Shown here: positions 17,149 through 25,277 of the stretch, in pieces
How the letters are laid out: every line of letters starts with the position of its first letter
How positions within the stretch are numbered: the first letter of the stretch is position 1
Source: Candidatus Kuenenia hertensis
GTDB taxonomy: Bacteria; Planctomycetota; Brocadiia; Brocadiales; Brocadiaceae
Direction: 5' to 3'
DNA length: 64,000 bases
Assembly: GCA_021646465.1 (NCBI GenBank)
Contig: SOET01000012.1
Coordinates: forward strand, 32,909-96,908
Made by a program: the position numbers and the translations under genes
Notes under the pieces: model-generated
Seen by the model: only the letters and a program-made list of their open reading frames with translations
Told to the model about the DNA's origin: nothing
Database searches by the model: none

Positions 17149-18183
17149 TTAATCCGGCAGTTTACATTCCTTGATAATCCCCAACAATTCAATTTTTGAA
17201 GGGCACACGAAACTGCATAGTCCGCATTCAATACATTTTCCCATATTATAAAGTCGTGCCTTCTGTTTTTCTCCCCTCTTATAGCAATGGTAATACAATG
17301 CCGGTTCCAAATCGACGGGACATATATCGTCACAGAAGTTACAATAAACGCAGGTGCGCAATTCCCCAAGTAAATTAGTAGTAAAGTGCAGCCTATCCGT
17401 ATTGATCATAGGAAACATTACTTTCTTATCCAGCGCCTCTAAAACAACAATATTATTTACCGTCCAGTCAATTTTTTGCGTAAAATCTTTAATTTCTTTT
17501 CCTCTCAGCGGGCCGTTTACAAATACACGACAATGAGAAGATTCCTTCAGCCTGTTTTTTAATATTTTTTCAATAGACGTTCCCAACTGCACATTGGCGA
17601 ACTCATTTTCCTTAAGACCGGTGCCCGAAAGGGCAATAAAGCGGGAATCTACATTTTTATTAAGCACGCGACTTTTATGGATTGCCGATATTGTTTGTGC
17701 GTCGAGAAAAAGAATACCCTGAGACAGTGTATCCTGACCAAAATTTACTTCCGTATTTAAGATGGCTTTTGATAAGACCACCGGATCATCGTGCGGATAT
17801 TTCGCCTCTATAACAAAAACTTCCATCCATTCATTCGTAACCGCATATTCCTTTGCCGCTGCGATATGTTCGGTTTCATTGTTATTGATAACAACAAAAC
17901 ATTTGGCTTCCGGAAAGTGAGCGGTCTTTATTTCTTTTATCTTATCAAGGAAAACCTTTGTTTTATGACCTAATGCTACCCAGTTAGGTAATGCCCATGG
18001 TTCCGTGGGGCATAAGGCAACAATAATATTTTTTACCTGTTGTTTATTCGGCAATGCAAAATTGAATAATTCAGGCGGATTGTCAGAAGAAATTTCCTCG
18101 ACAATATTACAGAAATGTATTGTATAGGTGCCAAAAAGATTAACTCCACCCTTAGAAACTCTGTTTTGCTTTTTTTTGATCAC
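17149..18183 (-). CDS. nqrA: NqrA-position subunit with RnfC-like 2x[4Fe-4S] tail
   Basis: It occupies the nqrA position, starting at GTG 18183. The protein has 344 residues, about 100 fewer than usual NqrA. The core resembles the NqrA/RnfC family (FINGPLRGKE-like VNGPLRGKE and a weak N-terminal KGGVNLFG). The C terminus has two ferredoxin motifs, Cys278/281/284/288 and Cys317/320/323/327, each CxxCxxCxxxCP, as in RnfC. Canonical Vibrio NqrA has lost these ligands. This subunit therefore probably binds two 4Fe-4S clusters and may pass electrons differently from standard NQR. The protein may be N-terminally shortened; no strong SD is seen at the start. Confidence 0.82.
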   Translation of the reverse strand: MIKKKQNRVSKGGVNLFGTYTIHFCNIVEEISSDNPPELFNFALPNKQQVKNIIVALCPTEPWALPNWVALGHKTKVFLDKIKEIKTAHFPEAKCFVVINNNETEHIAAAKEYAVTNEWMEVFVIEAKYPHDDPVVLSKAILNTEVNFGQDTLSQGILFLDAQTISAIHKSRVLNKNVDSRFIALSGTGLKENEFANVQLGTSIEKILKNRLKESSHCRVFVNGPLRGKEIKDFTQKIDWTVNNIVVLEALDKKVMFPMINTDRLHFTTNLLGELRTCVYCNFCDDICPVDLEPALYYHCYKRGEKQKARLYNMGKCIECGLCSFVCPSKIELLGIIKECKLPD

Positions 18184-18242
18184 TTTTTAACTTTTTCGAA
18201 TAAAATTGTAACTTTCAGGAAATTCGGTAAAAACTGCCCGAT

Positions 18243-18271
18243 AAAATATCAATATAGACATCAGAAGTCAA
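18243..18271 (-). promoter_or_regulatory. Promoter candidate for the nqr operon
   Basis: Read on the minus strand: a TTGACT -35 (18266-18271), a 17-bp spacer and a TATTTT -10 (18243-18248), about 60 bp before the nqrA GTG. It is the only good sigma70-type pair I see in the 229-bp gap between nqrA and the acetyltransferase gene. Confidence 0.5.
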
Positions 18272-18373
18272 GGTAATAGTTGAGGAAATGCAGAACAAAA
18301 TAAGTAACGTATACGGATGAGTTGGTCTTCTAGTCGAAAACCAGATAAATTATGGACAGGCAACAGAGAAGAG

Positions 18374-18394
18374 AAGAACAAATTCCCTGTTCTT
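18374..18394 (-). terminator. Terminator-like hairpin after the GNAT gene
   Basis: AAGAACA (18374-18380) pairs with TGTTCTT (18388-18394) around a 7-nt loop, about 20 bp past the acetyltransferase stop in its direction of transcription. A pyrimidine-rich CTCTTCTCT follows on that strand. It probably ends the yraN-tatD-GNAT unit before the nqr promoter. The U-run is poor. Confidence 0.4.
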
Positions 18395-18412
18395 TTGGCA
18401 CAAGAAGGTATT

Positions 18413-18901
18413 TTATTTGGTTACATCAATAATGAGAGGTATTTCCCCGCAATCAGGAAATTTATGGCACTTTACACATTCTGACCATATTTTTTGGGGA
18501 AGTGTCGCTTTTTCTACCCTGCAAAACCCGCATTTCTCAAAAAATTCAGGTGAATACGTAAGCACAAACATTTTGGCAATGCAAAGTTCCCGCGCTTCCT
18601 GCATACAAACCGATACAAGCTTTCGCCCTATTCCTCTCCGCTGGTATGAACCCTGAACTGCCAATGATTTTATTTCCGCAAGGTCTTTCCAAAAAATATG
18701 CAATGCGGCACATCCAATTAATTGTGTGTCCTCCATGAATACATAAAAATCACGCACATTTTCGTAAAGCTCACTCAGAGAACGCGGCAACATCTCATCC
18801 TTTGCCGCAAAACTGTTAATAAGTTTATATATTTTCTCTACGTCCTCTATTGTTGCTTTACGCAATATTTGTTTTTTTTCTGTGATATCAGCCAAGGACA
18901 T
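18413..18901 (-). CDS. GNAT N-acetyltransferase, N-acetylglutamate synthase-like
   Basis: A 162-residue acetyltransferase of the GNAT fold. The acetyl-CoA loop is VQGSYQRRGIGRKLV. The pattern DEMLPRSLSELYENVRDF, then EIKSLAVQ, then the end PEFFEKCGF with a C..C/CHKFPDC cysteine set, is that of short ArgA-type N-acetylglutamate synthases (first step of arginine synthesis: acetyl-CoA plus glutamate). That substrate is inferred from the pattern, not proved. The gene overlaps the end of tatD/radical SAM by 14 bp, so it is translated from the same transcript. Confidence 0.8.
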   Translation of the reverse strand: MSLADITEKKQILRKATIEDVEKIYKLINSFAAKDEMLPRSLSELYENVRDFYVFMEDTQLIGCAALHIFWKDLAEIKSLAVQGSYQRRGIGRKLVSVCMQEARELCIAKMFVLTYSPEFFEKCGFCRVEKATLPQKIWSECVKCHKFPDCGEIPLIIDVTK

Positions 18902-20258
18902 TGTATTTTCTTATCCTGAAATCTACACCCAAATCCATTGCAATTTTTCTACACTTCTCTATATCAATATCGGGAATTTCTACAACAGAAACCTGCACAT
19001 TGGGAATAACTTTTTTCGCATCTTTAATGAACTGTAACATTGCCGGATAGGCTTTTTCACCGAAAACCGGCTTACAGATCGCAGTATATTTTTCCGCTGT
19101 TTCAGCATTTAAACTTATGCAGATGGTATCAATAAGGCCTTTTAATTCATTCGCTATTGATCTTCCGTTGATAAGGTCCCCATGTCCGTTTGTATCCAAC
19201 CGGATGCGTTTTCCTTTTGATTTTAAATCCGCTGCTACGGCTTTTAAGACATCCAGCCGCTCGGTAGGTTCACCATAGCCACAAAAGACAATTTCATCAT
19301 ATCTGCCAGGGTCTCCGATCGCCCCCAGCACTTCTTCGGTTGCCGGCTCCCGTTTTAAATGCAGATTATGCCCCTTCACAATGGGATAGGATGTTCTCAT
19401 GCAAAATGAACATTCCATGGAACACCGGTTGGTTAAATTTATGTAAAGAGAATTTCTTATTGCATAAGCTATTTCCCCTTCCGGTACCGGTTCCCCTATA
19501 CCGAACAGTGTATATGCGTTAAAAGAAGTAATGCGGACAATATCGTCGGGCGAAAGGCCATAAATTTCAGCAAAAACAGGAATAACAAAGGATAAATACG
19601 ATGGTTCATTCCTCTCCCCCCTTTTCGGGTGAGGGGCCAAAAATGGGCAATCCGTCTCCAAAAGGAGCCTTTCTACTGGAACGGTTTTAGCAACTTCCCT
19701 TAAATTCTGCGCGTTTTTAAATGTGATTGGCCCCGCAAAAGATAAAAACAATCCCATATCCAGACACTCCTTTGCCGTTTCTTTCGTTCCACTGAAACAA
19801 TGAACGACCCCTTTTAATGCCCCGTTTTTATATTTGTTCAGAATTTTTAAACAATCGTCACTGGCATCGCGGCAATGTATTATCACCGGTAGATTATGCT
19901 TTTTCGCCAGTGCAAGGTGTTTCTCGAATAGTGCCTGTTGGGCTTCGTGGGGACTCTTGTTACGATAATAATCAAGACCGGTCTCTCCTATCGCAACAAT
20001 TTTCGATTCGCCAAGCAGCAACTCCAGTTCATGCCACGTTTGTTCTGATACCCTTGAGGCATCATGCGGATGGATTCCTACACTGACGTAGATATTTTCA
20101 AAACGATGCGCTAAAGCAATGCATTTTTTGCTGGTAGCAAGGCTTGTTCCCACATTAATAATACTTCCGATGCCTGCCTCTCTGGCACGTAATAAAACAG
20201 ACTCCAAATCTGTTTTATATTCAGGAAAATCAAGATGCGCGTGTGTATCAATAATCAT
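18888..20258 (-). CDS. TatD-family nuclease fused to a radical SAM domain
   Basis: A 456-residue two-domain protein. Residues 1-255 are a TatD metal-dependent DNase: the THAHLD metal site, GIHPHDA, the GETGLDYYR glutamate, IIHCRDA, VHCFSG and ETDCPFLAPHP. Residues about 265-456 are a radical SAM domain with Cys279, Cys283 and Cys286 (RCSMECSFCMR) followed by VFCGYGEPTERLD. A TatD-associated radical SAM family is known as a partner of TatD; here both lie in one chain. The radical SAM substrate is unknown. It overlaps yraN by 4 bp and the GNAT gene by 14 bp. Confidence 0.9.
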   Translation of the reverse strand: MIIDTHAHLDFPEYKTDLESVLLRAREAGIGSIINVGTSLATSKKCIALAHRFENIYVSVGIHPHDASRVSEQTWHELELLLGESKIVAIGETGLDYYRNKSPHEAQQALFEKHLALAKKHNLPVIIHCRDASDDCLKILNKYKNGALKGVVHCFSGTKETAKECLDMGLFLSFAGPITFKNAQNLREVAKTVPVERLLLETDCPFLAPHPKRGERNEPSYLSFVIPVFAEIYGLSPDDIVRITSFNAYTLFGIGEPVPEGEIAYAIRNSLYINLTNRCSMECSFCMRTSYPIVKGHNLHLKREPATEEVLGAIGDPGRYDEIVFCGYGEPTERLDVLKAVAADLKSKGKRIRLDTNGHGDLINGRSIANELKGLIDTICISLNAETAEKYTAICKPVFGEKAYPAMLQFIKDAKKVIPNVQVSVVEIPDIDIEKCRKIAMDLGVDFRIRKYNVLG

Positions 20259-20692
20259 CGAAAAACACCACTACCATTTTTTGTAAACGCATTTTTATAA
20301 AGTGTAATTACCGGATGCTTTTTTATCGGCAAGTAAACAATGGAAACAACATCAAAACGCAAATCTATCCCCTCTATCTTTTTTTCCGCAATGTAATAGG
20401 AAGCAACTTTTATAATTTGCCTTTTTTTGGTTTCTGTTACGGATAATTCCGGAGGTCCGTAATTATCTGTACTCCTGGTCTTAACCTCTACAAATACAAT
20501 GACGCCATGATCGTAACAAATAATATCAATTTCTCCTACCTTACGCCGATAATTTCTCTGGAGTATCTTATATCCCTTTTTTTTCAAAAACTTTGCGGCA
20601 ACCAGCTCTCCCTTTTCAGCGATAACCGTTTTGTAAGGTTGTATGCCACTGGTTTTCCTGAATATATTTTTCAGAGCGGTAAGATACTTCAT
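20255..20692 (-). CDS. yraN: YraN/UPF0102 family putative endonuclease
   Basis: A small protein of the UPF0102 family with a PD-(D/E)XK-like core (GEIDIICYDHGVIVFVEVKTR), often beside rplS-trmD. The molecular role is unproved; a nuclease or Holliday-junction-related role has been proposed for the fold. I start at ATG 20692 (145 residues, MKYLTALKN). The frame is open to an ATG at 20755, but those extra 21 residues cross the terminator hairpin at 20731-20761 and show no family similarity. rnhB, which often lies between rplS and yraN, is absent. It overlaps the next gene by 4 bp. Confidence 0.86.
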   Translation of the reverse strand: MKYLTALKNIFRKTSGIQPYKTVIAEKGELVAAKFLKKKGYKILQRNYRRKVGEIDIICYDHGVIVFVEVKTRSTDNYGPPELSVTETKKRQIIKVASYYIAEKKIEGIDLRFDVVSIVYLPIKKHPVITLYKNAFTKNGSGVFR

Positions 20693-20722
20693 ACACAAAA
20701 AAACGTAAGGTTTAACTCCAAT

Positions 20723-20761
20723 GCAAAAGAATCCTAAAGCAACTCTGTGTCGCATTAGGAT
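20723..20761 (-). terminator. Rho-independent terminator after rplS
   Basis: On the minus strand ATCCTAATGCGAC pairs with GTTGCTTTAGGAT (one mismatch, one G-U) around a 5-nt loop ACAGA, followed by TCTTTTGC. It lies 50 bp after the rplS stop, ends the ffh-rpsP-trmD-rplS transcript, and argues against the longer yraN start. Confidence 0.7.
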
Positions 20762-20809
20762 TTCTCATGCAGAATGATCTGCAATACGGAAACAATAGTT
20801 TTATGATTC

Positions 20810-21169
20810 CTATGTTTCCTTATTATCAATTCTTTTCTCTTTCAACCTGATACCCTTACTGGTTCTTTCCCTCATGTAATATAACTTAGCGCGTCTTACT
20901 TTTCCCGATTTTTTCACCTTCACATCCAACACCTTTGGAGAATGTATAGGAAATACACGTTCTACCCCTTCTCCCTGAACAATACGTCTTACGGTAAAGG
21001 TTTCCTGTATACCTCCCCCGTTCTTTGCAATTACCAATCCGTTAAACACCTGCGTGCGTTCCTTTTCTCCTTCTTTGATTCTTATAGAAACACTTACCTG
21101 GTCTCCAACAGAATATTTGGGGATTTCGGTTTTCATGTGTTCTTTTTCTATTGCGTCAATAATATTCAT
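20810..21169 (-). CDS. rplS: 50S ribosomal protein bL19
   Basis: The large-subunit protein at the interface with the 30S subunit. I start at ATG 21169 (119 residues, MNIIDAIEKEH), because GAGGAG lies 7 nt upstream. An ATG five codons earlier (21184) overlaps that SD. The family sequence is clear: the VGDQVSVSIRIKEGEKERTQ region, then VRRIVQGEGVERVFPIHSP and AKLYYMRER. It is the last gene of the ffh-rpsP-trmD-rplS operon, 47 bp after trmD, with a terminator behind it. Confidence 0.95.
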   Translation of the reverse strand: MNIIDAIEKEHMKTEIPKYSVGDQVSVSIRIKEGEKERTQVFNGLVIAKNGGGIQETFTVRRIVQGEGVERVFPIHSPKVLDVKVKKSGKVRRAKLYYMRERTSKGIRLKEKRIDNKET

Positions 21170-21216
21170 GGTTTTACTCCTCATTCAGTTAATATATTTA
21201 CAGGGTAAACACAACC

Positions 21217-21897
21217 TTATCTCTTGTTTACTAAATCAGGCCTCTTTTCCAGAGTCCTTTTTTCCGCAAAGGATCTTTGCCATTCCTTTATTTTTTGATG
21301 ATGACCAGAACGCAATATTTCCGGAACTTTCATGCCCCTGTATTCAGCAGGACGGGTATATTGAGGATATTCTAACAACCCATTGTGAAAAGATTCTTCG
21401 GTTATTGAGTTCGTATCTCCTAAAACACCGGGAATCAGGCGAACTACCGCATCAATAACCACCATTGCCGCCAGTTCTCCTCCGGAGAGAATATAATCGC
21501 CAATGGACAACTCAAACACATCCAGCCCGATTCTGATTCTTTCATCAAACCCCTCGTAATGGCCGCATAGTAACATGAGGTACTTCTCTTTTGCCAATTC
21601 TTTAGCGACAGTTTGTGAAAAACAACAACCTTGTGGTGTTAATAAAATTTTTTTAGAAGATAGGGCAGTTTGCCGTTCAATCGTCTCTACCGCATTGAAA
21701 ACAGGTTCCGGCTTCATTACCATCCCGGGTCCCCCGCCATAAGGCCTGTCATCTACACAACGTTGATTTTCCGCATAGTCTCTGATATTAAAAATATTGT
21801 ATTGTACAAGGGCCTTTTCCCTGGCGATCTTTAAAATACTATGCCCCAGCACGTTTTCAAACATCTCGGGAAAGAGTGTTAAGATATCAATACGCAT
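21217..21897 (-). CDS. trmD: tRNA (guanine37-N1)-methyltransferase
   Basis: A SPOUT-class methyltransferase that makes m1G37 next to the anticodon and prevents +1 frameshifting. It has 226 residues. The SAM-binding trefoil knot is visible in LLCGHYEGFDERI and LSIGDYILSGGELAA. The N terminus MRIDILTLFPEMFENV and the RCVDDRPYGGGPGMVMKPEP block are typical. It starts 3 bp after rpsP stops, the usual bacterial order. Confidence 0.97.
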   Translation of the reverse strand: MRIDILTLFPEMFENVLGHSILKIAREKALVQYNIFNIRDYAENQRCVDDRPYGGGPGMVMKPEPVFNAVETIERQTALSSKKILLTPQGCCFSQTVAKELAKEKYLMLLCGHYEGFDERIRIGLDVFELSIGDYILSGGELAAMVVIDAVVRLIPGVLGDTNSITEESFHNGLLEYPQYTRPAEYRGMKVPEILRSGHHQKIKEWQRSFAEKRTLEKRPDLVNKR

Positions 21898-21900
21898 GTA

Positions 21901-22158
21901 TCATTTTTTGAATGCAATACCAAATTTTTTAAATATACCGGCAACCGATTCTGTTGGTTTCGCCCCGACACTAAGCCAATAATCAATTCTCTCCTTTTTT
22001 AGGGTTACCTGCTTTTCGCTGTTTGATTCCATAGGATCATACGTCCCTAAATTTTCGATGGCCATGCCATCCCGTTCCTCATGAGCATCGAACGCACCAA
22101 TTCTGTAAAAGGGCCTGTTCTTACGTCCCATCCGCATCATCCTGATTCTTACTGCCAT
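21901..22158 (-). CDS. rpsP: 30S ribosomal protein bS16
   Basis: An 85-residue small-subunit protein needed for 30S assembly. It starts MAVRIRMMRMGRKNRPFYRI and contains LGTYDPM and RIDYWLSVGAKPTESV, all family signatures. It sits between ffh (21 bp upstream) and trmD (3 bp downstream), and a GGAGAAAAA SD precedes the start. Confidence 0.97.
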   Translation of the reverse strand: MAVRIRMMRMGRKNRPFYRIGAFDAHEERDGMAIENLGTYDPMESNSEKQVTLKKERIDYWLSVGAKPTESVAGIFKKFGIAFKK

Positions 22159-22179
22159 TTTTTCTCCTTTAGATAAAAT

Positions 22180-23532
22180 TTACCTTGCCATTCCCTTGCC
22201 AAAGGGCATACCACCGGAAAACATTCCCATTTTCTTCAGACTTTTCTCGTTTCCCTTAAAATGTTTCATTAATTTTTTCATCGATTTAAATTGCTTAAGC
22301 AGTTGATTAACGTCCTGAACGGTTGTCCCGCTGCCATTTGCTACCCGCTGCCTTCTGCTTCCATTTATTATGTCAGGAACCAAACGCTCCTGAATCGTCA
22401 TTGATTTAATGATGGCTTCAACTTTTTGCAACTGTTTTTCGTCAACATTAAGACCATCCATCTTATTCCCCAAACCGGGAATCATACCCAATACTTCTTT
22501 AATAGGCCCCATTTTTTTTACCTGCTGAAGCTGAACAAGAAAATCTTCCAGGCTGAGTGTATCATTTTGTATCTTCCGGCTAAGCTTCTGTGCTTCTTCC
22601 AAATCAATGGCCTGCTGCGCGCGTTCCACCAGCGAAACAACATCACCCATCCCCAATATTCTGGAAGCCATCCTGTCCGGATGAAATTCCTCAAGACGAT
22701 CAAGCTTCTCACCGATACCCACGAACTTGATAGGTTTTCCGGTAACTGCCCGTATTGAAAGCGCCGCCCCACCTCGTGTATCACCATCAAGTTTAGACAA
22801 AATCACACCGTCAAAACTCAATTGCTCATCAAACTCCTTTGCACTAGTCACCGCATCCTGCCCCGTCATTGCGTCACAAACAAAATATATCTGGTCAGGA
22901 CCAAGGGTATCTTTTATCTCCCGCAATTCGAGCATCAGCTCATCGTCAATGTGCAACCTTCCTGCTGTATCAAGAATTACCACATCATGTCCGTTCTTTT
23001 TTGCATATGTTACCGCATCGCTACAAATCTTTACCGGTTGTGAAGTAGTATCAAAATATACTTCTATATCCAGTTGCTTACCCAGCACCTTTAATTGTTC
23101 AACAGCCGCAGGACGTTGAATATCTGCTGCAACAAGCAATGGTTTCTTCCCTTTTGAAAGTATCAGCTTTGCAAGTTTACCGGCTGTTGTTGTCTTACCG
23201 CTACCTTGCAAACCTACCAGCATCACCAGCGTCTGTTCACCTTCCTTAAAAGGAATAGAGGTATCAGATTCTCCCATCAGATTAATCAGTTCATCATGGA
23301 CAATCTTAATTACCTGCTGGCCCGGTGCAACACTTTTAATTACCTCTTCACCCACAGAACGCTCGGTAACCTGCTTTATGAAGTTTTTTACTACTTTATA
23401 ATTAACATCCGCTTCAAGCAATGCCAGGCGCACTTCATGCAATCCGTCCTTAATATTCCCTTCGGTTAATCTTCCTTTCCCGCGGAACTTACCAAGAACA
23501 CTTTCCAAACTATTTGTAATTGATTCAAACAT
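22180..23532 (-). CDS. ffh: Signal recognition particle protein Ffh (SRP54)
   Basis: The SRP GTPase that binds signal sequences on ribosomes and delivers them to FtsY at the membrane. It has 450 residues: an N domain, a G domain with GLQGSGKTTTAGKL near residue 107, VILDTAGRLHID, LSKLDGDTRGGAALS and FVGIGEKLDRLEEF, and a Met-rich M domain from about 325 that ends in a Gly/Met-rich tail. It is first in the ffh-rpsP-trmD-rplS transcript. The 392-bp gap upstream (23533-23924) holds its promoter region and the rpmE promoter. Confidence 0.97.
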   Translation of the reverse strand: MFESITNSLESVLGKFRGKGRLTEGNIKDGLHEVRLALLEADVNYKVVKNFIKQVTERSVGEEVIKSVAPGQQVIKIVHDELINLMGESDTSIPFKEGEQTLVMLVGLQGSGKTTTAGKLAKLILSKGKKPLLVAADIQRPAAVEQLKVLGKQLDIEVYFDTTSQPVKICSDAVTYAKKNGHDVVILDTAGRLHIDDELMLELREIKDTLGPDQIYFVCDAMTGQDAVTSAKEFDEQLSFDGVILSKLDGDTRGGAALSIRAVTGKPIKFVGIGEKLDRLEEFHPDRMASRILGMGDVVSLVERAQQAIDLEEAQKLSRKIQNDTLSLEDFLVQLQQVKKMGPIKEVLGMIPGLGNKMDGLNVDEKQLQKVEAIIKSMTIQERLVPDIINGSRRQRVANGSGTTVQDVNQLLKQFKSMKKLMKHFKGNEKSLKKMGMFSGGMPFGKGMAR

Positions 23533-23848
23533 AACTGAGTAAACAATACTTTTTAAATTTTAATCTGCTAATTAAAACCATTTCAGGGCAAACCTTTTAC
23601 GGTACTCCCCCCCTTTCCTCAATAATTATATTACAGTATAACCTTATTGACTTATAATCGCAAGACAACAATAATACCATAAACTCCTTATTTTATAAAA
23701 TAATACAAGATATTCAAATGAATTTTCCCAACACAAAACACGGCAAAGGGAGGGTATCCATTTAAATAGGTGAATATATCGTTACGTTTTCATTTATATG
23801 GCCAGGTTGAATATTTCTATTGCGGAAGGTTTGTTGGTTTGCTAATAT

Positions 23849-23878
23849 TTGACGTTTATGCTATTATTTTTGTATTAT
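23849..23878 (+). promoter_or_regulatory. Promoter of rpmE-prfA-prmC-murA
   Basis: A TTGACG -35 (23849-23854), an 18-bp spacer and a TATTAT -10 (23873-23878), 46 bp before the rpmE ATG. An AAGGAG SD follows at 23908-23913. The rest of the gap from 23533 to 23848 shows no gene or repeat I can name; the ffh promoter must lie in it but I cannot place its boxes. Confidence 0.65.
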
Positions 23879-23924
23879 TTTTTTGTGTTTATAGGTGTTT
23901 TTTATTTAAGGAGATAAAAATAGG

Positions 23925-24155
23925 ATGAAAAGCGACATTCACCCAAATTATATAGAATCAGTTGTAACATGTGGATGCGGAGAAACATTTAAAACCAGAT
24001 CCACAAAACCTAAAATTGCCGTAGAAATATGTTCAAAATGTCACCCTTTTTACACGGGAAAGCAAAGGTTTGTAGATAGCGCCGGTCAAATCGACCGTTT
24101 TAACAAACGATTGAAAAAAAGCAAAAAAATTCAAGAATCAAATACAACAAAATAA
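23925..24155 (+). CDS. rpmE: 50S ribosomal protein bL31, zinc-binding type
   Basis: A 76-residue ribosomal protein with a C+ zinc site: Cys in VTCGCGETF and the pair in [14 protein letters not shown]. That block, together with KSDIHPNY at the start, is diagnostic. The form with cysteines is the zinc-replete version. It leads the rpmE-prfA-prmC-murA run and lies 13 bp before prfA. Confidence 0.96.
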   Translation: MKSDIHPNYIESVVTCGCGETFKTRSTKPKIAVEICSKCHPFYTGKQRFVDSAGQIDRFNKRLKKSKKIQESNTTK

Positions 24156-24168
24156 TAACACCACCACA

Positions 24169-25248
24169 ATGAATAAAAATTTATTAAAAAAATTGGAAGA
24201 CATGCAAAGGCGATATAACGAATTGGAAAATCTGCTGGCAGACCCGCAGGTTATCGCCGATTCTGGCCGTTATATGTCCCTCATGAAGGAACACGGAAGC
24301 CTTTCCAAAATAGTTCATAAATATACCCAGTTAACCAAAACCCTTACAAGAAAACAGGAGGCGGAAAATCTATTATCTGATGTGGAATTTGCAGATATGG
24401 CACGTCTAGAACTGGAAGAACTGGAGGAACAGGAAAAGGTTATTCTTGATGAAATCAAGGACTTGTTTATTACCGAAGACAAAACCGCCAATAAAAACGT
24501 TATTGCGGAAATCCGGGCAGGAACAGGAGGAGAAGAGGCCGCTATTTTCGCAGCAGATCTGTTTCGCATGTATACCAGATATGCCGAAAGTCAAAACTGG
24601 AAAACCGAACTGTTCGATTACAACGAAACTGATTTAGGCGGATACAAAGAGGTCGTCTTTTCTATAGAAGGCCACAATGTCTATCAAAAATTACGCTTTG
24701 AAAGCGGTACACACCGTGTTCAGCGGGTGCCGCAAACGGAAGCAAGCGGCAGGGTTCATACTTCAACAGCCACGGTAGCCATACTACCGGAAGCTGAAGA
24801 GGTCGAAATTGACATTAACCCCGCCGATATCCTTGTAGAAACATTCCGCGCCTCAGGACCGGGAGGACAAAAGGTAAATAAGACAAGTTCTGCCGTAAGA
24901 ATTACCCATATCCCAACGGGTATTGTCGTAAAATGTCTTGACGAAAAATCACAGCATAAAAACAGGGCAAAAGCAATGCGTATATTGCGAAGCCGTTTGT
25001 ATGAATCAATTGAAGAAAAAAACCAGCTCGAACGGGATCAAACAAGGAGGGTTCAGATAGGAACCGGAGATCGTAGTGAAAAAATTCGCACGTATAATTA
25101 TTCACAAAATCGGGTTACCGATCACCGGATTAATTTTTCCGTATACAATCTGGAACAAGTTATGATGGGATATTTGGACGAAATCATTGAGGCCCTGGCA
25201 AACCACTATAAAGAAGATCAACTAAAGCAGTTAGCCATAAGCATGTGA
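24169..25248 (+). CDS. prfA: Peptide chain release factor 1
   Basis: Recognises UAA and UAG and triggers peptide release. It has 359 residues. The GGQ motif is in FRASGPGGQKVNKTSSAVR, the substrate of PrmC methylation. The stop-codon recognition tripeptide is PQT in HRVQRVPQTEASGRVHTS (PxT type, as in RF1). The C terminus is complete. It is followed directly by prmC, its modifying enzyme. Confidence 0.97.
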   Translation: MNKNLLKKLEDMQRRYNELENLLADPQVIADSGRYMSLMKEHGSLSKIVHKYTQLTKTLTRKQEAENLLSDVEFADMARLELEELEEQEKVILDEIKDLFITEDKTANKNVIAEIRAGTGGEEAAIFAADLFRMYTRYAESQNWKTELFDYNETDLGGYKEVVFSIEGHNVYQKLRFESGTHRVQRVPQTEASGRVHTSTATVAILPEAEEVEIDINPADILVETFRASGPGGQKVNKTSSAVRITHIPTGIVVKCLDEKSQHKNRAKAMRILRSRLYESIEEKNQLERDQTRRVQIGTGDRSEKIRTYNYSQNRVTDHRINFSVYNLEQVMMGYLDEIIEALANHYKEDQLKQLAISM

Positions 25249-25277
25249 TTGGGAAATGCACTAAAGAGAAAACCAGC

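Noticed and set aside
20693..20755. Longer yraN start at ATG 20755
   Set aside because: The extra codons cross a terminator hairpin and have no similarity to the family.
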